Positions 9,201 through 16,317 of a DNA stretch of 64,000 nt are shown one piece after another. The notes below the pieces were generated by a model. The model searched no databases. It saw only the letters and a list, made by a program, of their open reading frames with translations, and was not told where the DNA came from. Origin of the DNA: Sphaerisporangium album (GTDB lineage Bacteria > Actinomycetota > Actinomycetes > Streptosporangiales > Streptosporangiaceae). The position numbers and the translations under genes were made by a program. Each line of letters opens with the position of its first letter. Position 1 is the first letter of the stretch. The DNA is taken from NCBI RefSeq assembly GCF_003323745.1, contig NZ_QOIL01000008.1:186001-250000 (forward strand), given 5' to 3'.

Positions 9201-10776
9201 GGGTGCAGTTCGTGCCGCCCAGGTCGAAGCGGTTGGCGATGCGGCCGGCCACGACGTTGCCGAGCATGCCGGGGAAGGAGTGCTCCTCCCAGGGGGCGAA
9301 CGCCTTGACGAACTTGGCGGCGATCTCCTCGGCGTCCCGCTCGGTCAGGCCGCAGCTGCGGACGACCTCCTTGAGGACCGGCGTCTGCAGGCGGGTCGCC
9401 AGCGGCTGGGTCAGCGAGTTCGCGCCGGTGATGCCGAGCACCACGCCGGTGCGCTCCGGCCTGTACCACGTGGAGCCGGTCGCGCCTGCGTCGGCCAGCG
9501 TCTGCTTGGCCACCACCAGGCTGAGCAACTGCAGCACGTCGGTGACCTCGAGGGTGTTCGGCGGCAGGCCGAACTCCAGCGGGTTGAACGGCACGGTCGG
9601 GACGAACCCGCCGCGCTTGGCGTACGTCTTGTCCGGCGCCTTGGGGTCGGGGTCGTAGTGGTCCTCGATGCGCCAGTGGGTCTCGGGCACGTCTTCGATG
9701 CAGTCGACGGCGTCGACCACGTTGCCCCAGAACTCGCTCAGGTCGCCGGAGCGCGGGAAGAGCGCCCCGAGCCCGACGATGGCGATGGGGGTGTCCCCCG
9801 TACGCCGGGCCTTGGTGTTGTCGCTGTCCATGACACGGTCCGTTCCGGTTGAGAGCGTCGCGTTGTCGGCGGCGGGCCGCGGGTCGCCGGTGACCCGCGC
9901 CGGTCGGGCGCGGTCGCCCAGCAGTTCGAGCGCGGCCCCGGCGATCCGGTCCACCGCCTCGCGGTCGTGCAGCATCGTGTAGTGGTCGCCGGGGCACCCC
10001 AGCACCGTCAGGTCCTCGGCGAGCCCGGCCCAGCCGAGCGGGTCGGCCACGTCCAGCAGGCCGCGCTCGGGCCGGACCAGGACGACCGGCACCGGCACCC
10101 GGCGCGGCTCGTAGGCCTGGGCCAGCCGGTTGTTGCGCACCAGCCCCTGCAGGTAGGTGTCGAGCACCTTCCGCAGGCCCGGCAGCGTCGTGTCCGGCCG
10201 CAGCGCCCCGTGCTCGCGCGCCGAGTCGAGCACGGCGCGCAGGCCCTGCTCCCGGTCCTTCGGAATCGCCCCGCCGACCGGGATCTCGACGCCCCTGCGG
10301 GCGCCCAGGTACATGGCGAACCAGCGCAGCACCACGTCGTCGTCGAGGTCGCCGTCCAGCCGGGTGTACTCGGGCACCGGCGCGATCGTGTCCAGGGCCA
10401 GCAGCGCCGCCGGCCGCTCGGACTCCTCCAACAGCCCGGCGAGTTCGAGCGCCACCACGCCGCCGAAGGACCACCCCGCCAGGCACCACGGCCGGTCGAG
10501 CAGCCCCCGCCGGCGCAGCTCGCCGGCCGTCCGCTCGGCCAGCGCCGGGATCGACGTGGCCGGCGCGTCGCCGCGCAGGGCCGCCTCGAAGTACTCCGGC
10601 ACGTGCTCCAGGTTGACCACGTGCAGGGCCGCGCCGGGCGCCAGCGCGGACGCCAGGTCCGCGTAGACGGTGGCCGGCAGCGCGCCCGGGTGCACCAGGA
10701 TCACCGACGGCGCGTCCGCGGGCGCGGACCCGACGCGGGTGACCGTCTGGGGCGGCTTTCTATCGCGCCGTCGCAT
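3247..10776 (-). CDS. Pfa-like iterative synthase with N-terminal thioesterase (TE-KS-AT-ACP-ACP-KR-DH)
   Basis: This is a 2,509-residue multidomain synthase. An alpha/beta-hydrolase thioesterase occupies residues 1-300 (Ser103 in GWSFGG, His in PGDHY). The ketosynthase spans about 328-770 (Cys530 in DAACASS, ECHGTGTP, KSQIGH). The acyltransferase spans about 890-1190 (Ser984 in GHSFGE). An Asn-Gly-His repeat linker follows, then two ACPs (Ser1581 and Ser1689 in GIDSIKR), a ketoreductase at about 1920-2190 (TGGGRGV, SSVAG, YAMANEA) and a hot-dog dehydratase-like C-terminus (DHRIGEHAVLPA). KS-AT-ACPs-KR-DH matches the PfaA subunit of polyunsaturated-fatty-acid and secondary-lipid synthases. 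The chosen ATG has GGAG 10 bases upstream and overlaps the ACP gene by 17 bp. The TE is in frame with the KS without a stop. An internal ATG at 9831 could start a TE-less form. The product cannot be named from sequence. Confidence 0.9.
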   Translation of the reverse strand: MRRRDRKPPQTVTRVGSAPADAPSVILVHPGALPATVYADLASALAPGAALHVVNLEHVPEYFEAALRGDAPATSIPALAERTAGELRRRGLLDRPWCLAGWSFGGVVALELAGLLEESERPAALLALDTIAPVPEYTRLDGDLDDDVVLRWFAMYLGARRGVEIPVGGAIPKDREQGLRAVLDSAREHGALRPDTTLPGLRKVLDTYLQGLVRNNRLAQAYEPRRVPVPVVLVRPERGLLDVADPLGWAGLAEDLTVLGCPGDHYTMLHDREAVDRIAGAALELLGDRARPARVTGDPRPAADNATLSTGTDRVMDSDNTKARRTGDTPIAIVGLGALFPRSGDLSEFWGNVVDAVDCIEDVPETHWRIEDHYDPDPKAPDKTYAKRGGFVPTVPFNPLEFGLPPNTLEVTDVLQLLSLVVAKQTLADAGATGSTWYRPERTGVVLGITGANSLTQPLATRLQTPVLKEVVRSCGLTERDAEEIAAKFVKAFAPWEEHSFPGMLGNVVAGRIANRFDLGGTNCTLDAACASSLAAVHMAASELISGRADLMITGGCDAENTILMYLCFSKTPAFSKVGDIRPFDEAADGTLIGEGIGMLAMKRLEDAERDGDRIYAVLRGIGTSSDGRYKSIYAPRKEGQMVALRRAYEDAGFGPEQIGLVECHGTGTPVGDLTEVSALREVFMAAGANRQDVALGSVKSQIGHTKAAAGAAGMIKSSLALYHKLLPPTINVTTPRGAMEFESSPFYVNTRTRPWITEPERPLRRAAVSSFGFGGTNFHCVLEEHDPSGTGLTVLHRTARVHVWHGEDAKALLEQVEENPRGLEDSTPVPAGHARLAVVARDDAELDRLREQAVRRLAGDPAEEAFELPGGAYYRRAAAVPGKVGALFAGQGSQYVGMAGQAAMAIPPVREAFDAAAAHFAGAEPLGRVVFPPPAFDDDTRRAQEDALRRTDYAQPAIGAVSAGQYAYLTGLGLTAEGALGHSFGEVTALWAAGSLSREQMFGLARARGAAMAERNEATGDDPGTMAAVSADVPTVEGLLDGHPDVVVCNINAPDQTVVGGGRDAVAAFVKACEAAGVTARPLPVAAAFHTRYVTHAVDRFGAAVGSTVVAEPAIEVYANTDGARYGANTDENARILVQQLANPVAFAPRVEQMYQDGFRVFVEFGPKKVLTGLVRRILADRPDVVVLSADAGPGRDGDLALKQLAARLAVLGLPLAGFNRYQATAAEQPPAKGMTIDLNGVNYVPEARRQAYQEALDNGYQVEGVAASGAPAEPSTGHNGNADTGNGHVSNGHAGNGVAHSNGHAANGHTTNGHGTNGHGTNGQTTNGHGTNGHNGNGHNGNGHAPSTVPSVGAIAASHLAMHGDYLHSQLRLSERLTNLVEEGSRQDAGPSENTIAGITAVTEHSLAIGQSHVWASEVLRSFAQLENSMIAPGRTVGGDMAAPSLPQAVAPAYEMRAIGTMSRPGWTEETETGFATTAAPAAPATFAVPTQAPAPVPAPAPVAPAPVAPAPVAEPAVTVAVTVAAPAPAPAPVAPAPAGNDAETVRTTLLTIVAEKTGYPTDMLDPSMDVEADLGIDSIKRVEIMGALRESFPGSPSVSPERLAELRTLDDIIGFVAGAAVAAPAPAPAPVQVPVQAPAPVAAAPAGNDAETVRTTLLTIVAEKTGYPTDMLDPSMDVEADLGIDSIKRVEIMGALRESFPGSPSVSPERLAELRTLNDIIGFVAGSASAPNGAEVVNGPKAETLPRIDRWQAGLTRLPAADRLEDAYRHAPVALVAGAGGPLADALTDALRGAGWRTAEPGAALDEGPDVVLYVAPEQVDGTATALTALRDAAMLARDTQRTLEASARNGRAAFVTVSRLDGRLGVTPSPGDTGEAGLAAVTLGGVSGLVKTLAIEAPTVFCRAIDVAAELPYERVGEIVLAELYDARVALREVGHTSDGARWTTTLGESAPAGEGRIAPPGADELLVVTGGGRGVTAACVIDLAKRHRTGVLLLGRTPLADEPAWARDVPLDKLKPAIAAALKAEGLKVTPRDIEPRFRELKAQREIRQTLAEVTEAGAHATYVPVDVTDPAAVRTALAAYRDRVVGVVHGAGVLADQLIVDKRPQDIDRVLGTKLAGLAGVLAALDPARLRHVVLFSSVAGFFGNQGQSDYAMANEALNRIASRLRGANPGTRVTSINWGAWDGGMVTPELARLFKERGVDLIPLRTGARMFAEQFDAERSADLVCVIGPDKPLSEAEPPALPAKGVTVTRDLGAVAGEPVLADHRIGEHAVLPATVALGGILAAAEEVTGAKPGGARDFTVLKGVVFDAEAPAKLRFTLTPHATGTKVDVRDENGRPRYRAVVEPAGSAPAPLAGLPGLDAGEPCTAYEDGTLFHGDGLRGLRRVLDPGRRMVLRAELPGTSFAAGAYGTGDYDPVLADLLLQAVLVWVRRHTGQASLPAGIGHAETHAPIPAGEPFLIVVDEVTVSGPMVRCTVSACDGDGRVLTRFAGVQAICRDSGGAH
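5594..6167. repeat. near-identical tandem ACP-coding repeat, 324-bp period
   Basis: The two ACP segments (about 5594-5843 and 5918-6167) are almost identical at DNA level over about 250 bp, with only a handful of changes, while the Ala/Pro-rich linkers between them diverge. This indicates recent duplication or ongoing gene conversion between carrier domains. Confidence 0.9.
6742..6960. repeat. Asn-Gly-His repeat linker (minisatellite)
   Basis: This stretch on the coding strand encodes about 70 residues built from Asn-Gly-His, Thr-Asn-Gly-His and Gly-Asn-Gly units between the acyltransferase and ACP regions of the synthase. The DNA shows recurring gtgcccgttg-type units. It is low-complexity, in frame and likely flexible. 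It is not a CRISPR array, because the units are very short and lie inside a coding frame. Confidence 0.85.
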
Positions 10777-11050
10777 CGCGCTGCTTCTCCACGATGTAGC
10801 CGGCAAGCTCGTTGATGGTGGGGTGGTACCACAGTGCGGTCGTTTCCAGTTCGAAACCGAGCCAGTTCTCCAATTCACCGGAAAGCACGAGCGCCTCGGT
10901 GGAGTCGAGGTCGAACTCGTCGAAGTACTGGTCGGAGTCCACCTGGTCGGCCGTCACGCCGAGCCGGTGGGCGATCTTCCCGACCAGCCATTCACGGACC
11001 TCGTTCTCGGTCAGTTCCGCGCCGGAGCCGGCAGTCACCTGGTTAGTCAT
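10760..11050 (-). CDS. stand-alone acyl carrier protein
   Basis: This 96-residue protein has the acidic ACP fold, with the phosphopantetheine serine as Ser50 in DLDSTEAL. DST replaces the usual DSL, as in several stand-alone ACPs. It sits directly upstream of the large synthase and overlaps its start by 17 bp, so the two are co-translated. It may load a starter unit, or carry an acyl chain to or from the synthase or to the neighbouring FAD enzyme. That role is inferred from position only. Confidence 0.85.
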   Translation of the reverse strand: MTNQVTAGSGAELTENEVREWLVGKIAHRLGVTADQVDSDQYFDEFDLDSTEALVLSGELENWLGFELETTALWYHPTINELAGYIVEKQRDATAR

Positions 11051-11111
11051 CGCATTCCTCGCTACGGACCGTTTCCGTACGTGTTGTGGAAAAGAGAGGC
11101 CGCTGGACGGC

Positions 11112-12419
11112 CTAGTCGCCCTTCGGGCCGATTCCCGCCGTGCGCCGGACGGCGTCCGCCGCCGCCGCGCCGGAATCGAACGCCGATTCGTGGCTGCCGA
11201 TGATGTCGATTCCCATCTTCCTGGAGTGGAAATAGGAGCCGGCGAACTTGATGCGCGAATCGTCGTTGTTGATCGAGCGGATGTCGCGCTGGAGTGCGCG
11301 CACCTCGGTCGTGAAGACGGGGTGGCGGTAGGCCATTTCCCGGATCACGGCGTCCTCGCGGACCGGCAGCGGGCAGTCCAGCGTGACGAAGTAGTCCTTC
11401 TCCGCCCGCAGGTGCTGCAGTTCGTTGAGGTAGTAGACGACCCAGGACTGCTGGCCCTCGCCCTCGCCGACGCGGCCGTAGTTCCAGCTGCGCCACCGTT
11501 CCCGGTCGGCGGGCATCACCGACGCGTCGCTGTGCAGGATCGCCCGGGTGTCGTGGTAGCGGATCACGTCGAGCCGCCGCTGGGCCGCGGTGGGCTCGGC
11601 GAGCATGCCGAGCGCGTCGTCGGCGTGGGTGGCCAGGACGACGTGGTCGAAGCGCTCGGGGCCGTCGGGACCGTACAGCACCACGTGGTCGCCGTCCTGC
11701 CTGACCTGCTTCACCGCCGCGTCGACCCGCACGTCCACCCCGGAGCGGGCGAACCGGTCGGCCACCCGGCGGACGTAGGAGATGCTGCCTCCGGTGACCG
11801 TGCGCCAGGGCGCGGTCTGGCCGCCGAGTCCTTCGTGGCCGTGCGCGAAGAAGAAGGCGATGACCGTGCTGGCCGGCATCTCCCAGATCCGCTCGGCCGG
11901 CACCGACCAGGCGGCCGTGGCGATCAGCACCACGAAGCCGTACCTGAACGCGGCACTGTAGCCGTTGCGGTCGAGGTACTCCCCGAGGGGAATGTCGGCG
12001 CGCCGCCGGACGAAGTCGCGCGGGGCCTCGGACATGAATCGCCGCGCCTCGCGCCACAGGTCGCTGAAATCGGCGTCGTAGCGCTGCCGGATCTGCTCCT
12101 CGTTGAGCTCGAAATCCTCCGAGACGTAGCTGCGTCCACGGTCCAGGTCGAAGAAGCAGAATCGCCCTGGGTGGTCCTGCGTCGGTACCCCGAGTTCACC
12201 GAAGAACGCGGTGAGCATGGGATAGTGCGCCTCGTTGTACACGATGAAAGCCGTGTCGAGCCCGAGGGTCGTGTCGCCCTCGCGCACTTCGACCGTGTTG
12301 GCGTGGCCTCCCAATCTGGAATCGGCCTCGAACAATGTCACGCGCGCGTCGTCGCGCAGATGATACGCGGTGGACATCCCCGCTATCCCCGCACCGACGA
12401 CCGCCACTCGAGGGGTCAC
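11112..12419 (-). CDS. FAD-dependent amine-oxidase-like oxidoreductase (COG2907-type)
   Basis: This 435-residue flavoprotein has the N-terminal dinucleotide-binding motif VVGAGIAG (Gly9-Gly14), followed by FEADSRLGGH and a C-terminal FAD-contact region (IKFAGSYFHS...GSHESA). Proteins of this class are often encoded near fatty-acid-modifying enzymes, and some act on acyl chains. The GTG start has GGGAGGG six bases upstream. The gene lies 61 bp before the ACP gene on the same strand, so it is likely the first gene of the synthase operon. A plausible role is oxidation or desaturation of the synthase product. The substrate is unknown. Confidence 0.8.
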   Translation of the reverse strand: MTPRVAVVGAGIAGMSTAYHLRDDARVTLFEADSRLGGHANTVEVREGDTTLGLDTAFIVYNEAHYPMLTAFFGELGVPTQDHPGRFCFFDLDRGRSYVSEDFELNEEQIRQRYDADFSDLWREARRFMSEAPRDFVRRRADIPLGEYLDRNGYSAAFRYGFVVLIATAAWSVPAERIWEMPASTVIAFFFAHGHEGLGGQTAPWRTVTGGSISYVRRVADRFARSGVDVRVDAAVKQVRQDGDHVVLYGPDGPERFDHVVLATHADDALGMLAEPTAAQRRLDVIRYHDTRAILHSDASVMPADRERWRSWNYGRVGEGEGQQSWVVYYLNELQHLRAEKDYFVTLDCPLPVREDAVIREMAYRHPVFTTEVRALQRDIRSINNDDSRIKFAGSYFHSRKMGIDIIGSHESAFDSGAAAADAVRRTAGIGPKGD

Positions 12420-12555
12420 CCGTGCCCTCCCGTCTCCATCCGGTTGCGCTTCTCATGGATAAAGAGAGGCCGGTGGGCGGTCTGGATACACGTTCGCGGG
12501 AAGTTTTCCGGATTTGTTCGGGCGCCTGAAGATCGAAATCCAGGGGGTACACGAC

Positions 12556-12590
12556 AAAGTGACCGGCCCACAGTGCGGACCGGTCACTTT
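12556..12590 (-). terminator. hairpin after ECF sigma gene
   Basis: Perfect 11-bp arms (AAAGTGACCGG and CCGGTCACTTT) enclose a 13-nt loop. Read on the minus strand the hairpin is followed by a short T/G-rich run. It lies between the sigma factor and the FAD oxidoreductase, separating the two transcription units. Confidence 0.6.
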
Positions 12591-12725
12591 CGCAGGTCAT
12601 TCGGGAGACGAACTAAGGTTTGGGGGATCGCCCGGATCGCCGGGCGAGGAGAGGCGACGGCCCGTCGGTGAGATCGGACCGGGCGGTGGGCGCGAGTGGG
12701 GCGTTCGGCCGGCGCTACGAACGGA

Positions 12726-13367
12726 TCATGCGACCAGGGCCGGTCGCCGCTGGACGCTGTCGCGGAGGCGACGCAGGATCCGGTTGCGGGTCGGGCCGAT
12801 CGAGCCGCGGGGAATGCCCAGCGCGGCGCTGATCTCGTCGTAGCTCAACGCCGGCTCGTGCAGCAACATGGCCAGCAGCGCTTGGTGGTGCTTGCTCAGA
12901 CCGCGGAACGCTTCGAGCATGCGCGGGTCCTGCCACCGGTCGACGACGGTGTCCTCGACCGACACGGTCTCGTCGGGCCAGTCGTCGAAGGGCGCGTGGT
13001 CGCCCACGGGCACGTGCCGGCGACTGCGCTCGATGAACTTGATCGCTTCTCTGCGGGTGATGGTCACCAGCCAGGACGCGAACTTCGCGGGTTCGCGCAA
13101 CCTTTCGATGTTCTCCACCACGCGCAGCCAGGTGAGCTGGCAGACGTCTTCGCAGTCCGCGCTTCGTAATCGAAACGATCGGGCCACGGACCAGACCACG
13201 GGGGTGTACAGCTTGATGAGCTCGCTCCAGGCCCGCTGGTCGCCCGCCTGGCATGCCGCCGTGAGCATCTCCCGCGGGCACGGGCGGACCGCTCCGGCGT
13301 CGCCCATCTGAGCCGCATCCCCGTGCACGTCTGTCACTCGCCTGGTTTCCTGAACGGCCGCATCCAC
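12726..13367 (-). CDS. ECF-family RNA polymerase sigma factor
   Basis: This is a 213-residue sigma factor with region 2 at about residues 40-110 (DVCQLTWLRVVENIERL) and a region 4 helix-turn-helix at about 150-205 (LSYDEISAALGIPRGSI). The GTG start is fixed by a perfect AGGAGG eight bases upstream. No anti-sigma gene is adjacent. It lies upstream of the synthase operon on the same strand with a hairpin between, and divergent from a TetR gene. It may control the synthase cluster, but this is positional inference only. Confidence 0.88.
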   Translation of the reverse strand: MDAAVQETRRVTDVHGDAAQMGDAGAVRPCPREMLTAACQAGDQRAWSELIKLYTPVVWSVARSFRLRSADCEDVCQLTWLRVVENIERLREPAKFASWLVTITRREAIKFIERSRRHVPVGDHAPFDDWPDETVSVEDTVVDRWQDPRMLEAFRGLSKHHQALLAMLLHEPALSYDEISAALGIPRGSIGPTRNRILRRLRDSVQRRPALVA

Positions 13368-13451
13368 TCGCCTGCCTCCTTCATGGAAACTATTACGATC
13401 GAAGGTAACATCCGTTCTTCCTAGATGCTTCCGCTATCGCCGGACGCTAGA

Positions 13452-13467
13452 GTTAACACCCGGTAAC
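13452..13467. promoter_or_regulatory. candidate operator in divergent sigma/TetR intergenic region
   Basis: An imperfect dyad GTTAACACCCGGTAAC lies between the divergent sigma-factor and TetR genes. A related half (GGTAACAT) occurs about 60 bp away at about 13403. It could be the TetR autoregulatory site. Evidence is limited to symmetry and position. Confidence 0.3.
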
Positions 13468-13554
13468 ACTTGACGAGATGAACCGGACAGGGGTGGATCA
13501 TTCGCTACGGTGCCCGAAGGATCCGCGCGAACAACCGAGCCGTGGAGGGTCGCG

Positions 13555-14271
13555 ATGACTAGTTCGCCACGCCGTCAGAGGGTCCGCGACGCTACGCTGC
13601 GGGAACTGATCTCCGTGAGCCGCGAGATCCTGACCAGTCAGGGGGTCGACGGCCTGACGATCCGCGCGGTGGCGCGCGAGATGGGCATGACGCCACCGGG
13701 CATCTACCGCTACTTCGACAGCCATCGCAAGCTCATGGACGCGGTCATCATCGACACCCTCGAAGAGCTGACCGAGTACATCAGCTCGACGATCTCCGAG
13801 GTCGACAAGGCCGACACCGCGGGCCGCCTCATCGTCGCCAGCCGCGCGCTGCGCCACTGGGCCGTCGAACACGCCCAGGAGTTCCAGCTCGCCCTGGTCG
13901 CCTCCTCTCCCGAGGAGGAGGACGAGTCGGTGGGGGAGGCGCGCCGCCAGGTGGGCGGCCTCTTCGGGGACGTCTTTGTCGACGTCTGGCACGACTACGG
14001 GCTGTCGGCGTCCGTCCCCGGCACGATCTCCGCCGACACCGAGGCGCTGGCCGACCGTCTGCTCGAACGGCTGCAGATCCCGCTGCCGTCCACCCAGGCA
14101 GCGGTCACCTTCACCCGCTGCTGGCTGAGGCTGTTCGGCGTGGTGTGCGTCGAGTCGCTGGGCCTGGCCCGCGCCATGGGGGATCATGGAGGCGCGCTGT
14201 TCGAGGCGGAGCTCGCCGACCTCGTCCGCATGCTCGGTCTGCCAGAGTCCGTCCTGAACACCGCTCGCTGA
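13555..14271 (+). CDS. TetR-family transcriptional regulator
   Basis: This is a 238-residue regulator. An N-terminal helix-turn-helix (LTIRAVAREMGMTPPGIYRYF) at about residues 35-55 is followed by a variable ligand-binding domain with a TetR_C_13/WHG-like look. The ATG at 13555 is preferred over upstream starts because GGAGGG lies five bases before it. It diverges from the ECF sigma factor. It may regulate itself and the adjacent synthase cluster. The ligand is unknown. Confidence 0.88.
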   Translation: MTSSPRRQRVRDATLRELISVSREILTSQGVDGLTIRAVAREMGMTPPGIYRYFDSHRKLMDAVIIDTLEELTEYISSTISEVDKADTAGRLIVASRALRHWAVEHAQEFQLALVASSPEEEDESVGEARRQVGGLFGDVFVDVWHDYGLSASVPGTISADTEALADRLLERLQIPLPSTQAAVTFTRCWLRLFGVVCVESLGLARAMGDHGGALFEAELADLVRMLGLPESVLNTAR

Positions 14272-14298
14272 CGTGCCTTCTTCCCCGCCGAGCGCGAA

Positions 14299-14482
14299 AC
14301 TGGTCCAGCCCGCCGGTTTCCCGGCGGACACACGCCGCCCCGCCGGCCCGTCCCACGACACTGATCCAGTTCGCCCCCGGCGGGGTAAGACTCGCCCCGG
14401 CCCGCCGGTTCCGTCCGGCGGGCATGACATTGACCAATCCCGCCCCGGCGGGGTAACGGTCGCCCCGGCCCGCCCGTTCGCC
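14299..14482. repeat. three degenerate 61-69 bp tandem units in intergenic DNA
   Basis: Units beginning at 14299 (actggtccag), 14360 (actgatccag) and 14429 (attgaccaat) each continue into a GC-rich cccgccccggcggggtaa-like stretch. The second and third copies match best. They fill most of the gap between the TetR gene and the membrane protein gene. No function is evident. Confidence 0.65.
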
Positions 14483-14516
14483 GACTTCCCGCGATTATGT
14501 CCCCGACAGGAGAGCC

Positions 14517-14933
14517 ATGCCCCCCCTGCAGCTCAGCCAGGAGACCCAGTACATCGCCGGTGCCATTCTGCTGACGATCGTGACCATAGAGTTCGGAGGC
14601 TGGTTCCTCACCAGGATCGTCCGCGGTGAGGTGCCCATGACCCCCTTCCAGCAGGCCTTCGCCCGAGCCGGCCACGCCCACGCCGGGGTGCTGGTCATCC
14701 TCAGCCTGGTGTGCCTGATCTTCGTCGACGCCACCGGCCTCGGCGGCGTCGCCGTCTGGGTCGCCCGCCTCGGCGTCCCCGTCGCCGCCATCCTCATGCC
14801 CGCCGGCTTCTTCTTGTCGTCCCTGGGCCGCGACGTCACCAAGCCCAACCGCCTGATGATCCTCCTGTGGATCGGCGCCCTGTGCCTGGCGGCAGGCGTC
14901 CTCACCCTCGGCATCGGCCTGCTGACAAGCTGA
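14517..14933 (+). CDS. small integral membrane protein of unknown function
   Basis: This 138-residue protein has four predicted membrane helices (about residues 10-28, 52-70, 78-100 and 112-135). A conserved-looking GHAHAG segment lies at the start of helix 2. AGGAGA three bases before the ATG supports the start. It resembles small four-helix proteins of the hydroxylaminobenzene-mutase-like type, but I do not assign an activity. It stands alone and converges on the GlxA-like gene. Confidence 0.75.
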   Translation: MPPLQLSQETQYIAGAILLTIVTIEFGGWFLTRIVRGEVPMTPFQQAFARAGHAHAGVLVILSLVCLIFVDATGLGGVAVWVARLGVPVAAILMPAGFFLSSLGRDVTKPNRLMILLWIGALCLAAGVLTLGIGLLTS

Positions 14934-14948
14934 AGCCCACCACCCCCG

Positions 14949-14983
14949 CGAAGGCCGCCCGCGACACTCGCAGGCGGCCTTCG
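14949..14983. terminator. bidirectional terminator hairpin
   Basis: 11-bp arms CGAAGGCCGCC and GGCGGCCTTCG enclose a 13-nt loop. It lies 16 bp after the membrane-protein stop and between two convergent genes, so it can serve both. Confidence 0.65.
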
Positions 14984-15030
14984 CCGTGTCAGGAGATGTC
15001 AATGGACCCGATGATGCGCGGCCTCCAGGA

Positions 15031-15981
15031 TCAGCCGGCCCGGGAGTCCTGGAAGGCGGCCCGGTAGGAGTTGGGAGTGGTCCCGACGACGCGCTTGAAG
15101 CGGTCGCGGAACGCGGTGGGCGAGCCGAACCCGACCTGGGCGGCGATCCGGTCGACGGGGTGGCTGGTGGCTTCGAGCAGGTGCTGCGCCCGGCGGACGC
15201 GGGTGCGAAGCAGCCATTGTAGCGGGGTCGTGCCGGTCTGCTCGCGGAAGCGGCGGTTGAGCGTGCGGGTGCTCATGCCCGCGTGCGCGGCGATGTCCTC
15301 AAGCGTGAGGTCCTTCGCGCAGTTGTCCTCCATCCAGTCCAGCACCGGTTCCAGGACCGAGCCGCGCGGAGTGGGCGGCAGGTCGTGGACGATGAACTGT
15401 GCCTGCCCGCCCTCGCGCTCCAGCGGCATGACGGACAGGCGCGCCGCGTCCGCGGCGACCGCGGAGCCGTGGTCGCGGCGGATCAGGTGCAGGCACAGGT
15501 CCAGTCCCGCCGCGGCTCCGGCCGAGGTGAGGAACTGGCCGTTGTCCACGTACAGCACGTTCGGGTCCACGTCGATCTCGGGATGCCGCTCGGCGAGCCG
15601 GGCGGCGGCGGCCCAGTGGGTGGTCGCGCGCAGGCCGTCGAGCAGTCCGGTGGCGGCGAGGATGAACGCGCCCGAGCAGATCGACGCGATCCGCGTCCCA
15701 CGAGCGGCGGCCCGCCGCAGCGCGTCCAGGACCTCGCCCGGGACGGCGACGTTCTCGGTACGCCCCGGCAGGATGATCGTGTCAGCGTCCTCCAACGCCT
15801 CCAACCCCCACGGCGCCCGCAACGCGAACACCCCGGCGTCGACACTCGCCCCGGCCCCGCACACCCGAACCCGATAGCCGGCCCGCCCATCCGGCAACCG
15901 CGTACGCCCGAACACCTCAACGGGCGTGGCCAGATCGAACGCGACGACCTTGTCCAGCGCGAGGACGACCACCGTGTGCAT
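15031..15981 (-). CDS. GlxA-family transcriptional regulator (DJ-1/PfpI domain plus AraC HTH)
   Basis: This is a 316-residue regulator. Residues 1-190 form a class I glutamine-amidotransferase-like (DJ-1/PfpI) domain with CSGAF around the nucleophile elbow. The C-terminal about 100 residues carry the two AraC helix-turn-helices (LTLEDIAAHAGMSTRTLNRRF and the VGFGSPTAFRDRFKRVVG signature). No ribosome-binding site precedes the ATG, but TATGTT lies exactly six bases upstream, as for a leaderless mRNA. The regulated gene is not evident. Confidence 0.88.
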   Translation of the reverse strand: MHTVVVLALDKVVAFDLATPVEVFGRTRLPDGRAGYRVRVCGAGASVDAGVFALRAPWGLEALEDADTIILPGRTENVAVPGEVLDALRRAAARGTRIASICSGAFILAATGLLDGLRATTHWAAAARLAERHPEIDVDPNVLYVDNGQFLTSAGAAAGLDLCLHLIRRDHGSAVAADAARLSVMPLEREGGQAQFIVHDLPPTPRGSVLEPVLDWMEDNCAKDLTLEDIAAHAGMSTRTLNRRFREQTGTTPLQWLLRTRVRRAQHLLEATSHPVDRIAAQVGFGSPTAFRDRFKRVVGTTPNSYRAAFQDSRAG

Positions 15982-15993
15982 GGCAAGAACATA
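15982..15993 (-). promoter_or_regulatory. putative leaderless -10 element of GlxA-like gene
   Basis: On the minus strand TATGTT is followed by six bases and then the ATG. This matches the TANNNT-N6-start layout seen at several other genes in the window. Confidence 0.45.
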
Positions 15994-16317
15994 GCGCCAG
16001 GCAAAACTGTCATTGGCCGCCGTTACCGTCGGTCCATGGTTCGCGATCCTGCATCTGTTCGATCGCGACGGTCGGCACCTCAGGTCCGAGATCAGTCCGT
16101 TCGTTGACGGCACTGAGGCAGAGCGCGCGTTGAAAGACACACGTGGATGCGATCCATAGCGACGGCCCCGTCTTGGATCACTGGCCGGCCTGCTTCCGGT
16201 CTACAGCTTCAGTGCACGACCCCAAGCGGGCTAGATCGCCAGCGCCAGTCGAACGCCCCGAGACCCTCGCGGCCTGATCGAAGCCGCGAGGACCGGGCTG
16301 GCCGCCAGGGCGCGGGA
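15994..16317. other. intergenic gap with no supported gene
   Basis: Between the upstream edge of the GlxA-like gene and the end of the MerR gene I see no convincing frame, RNA or long inverted repeat. The MerR transcript presumably ends here. Confidence 0.5.

Noticed and set aside
10777-10878. Extended start of the TE-KS protein
   Set aside because: It would overlap the ACP gene by over 100 bp. The ATG at 10776 has a good ribosome-binding site.
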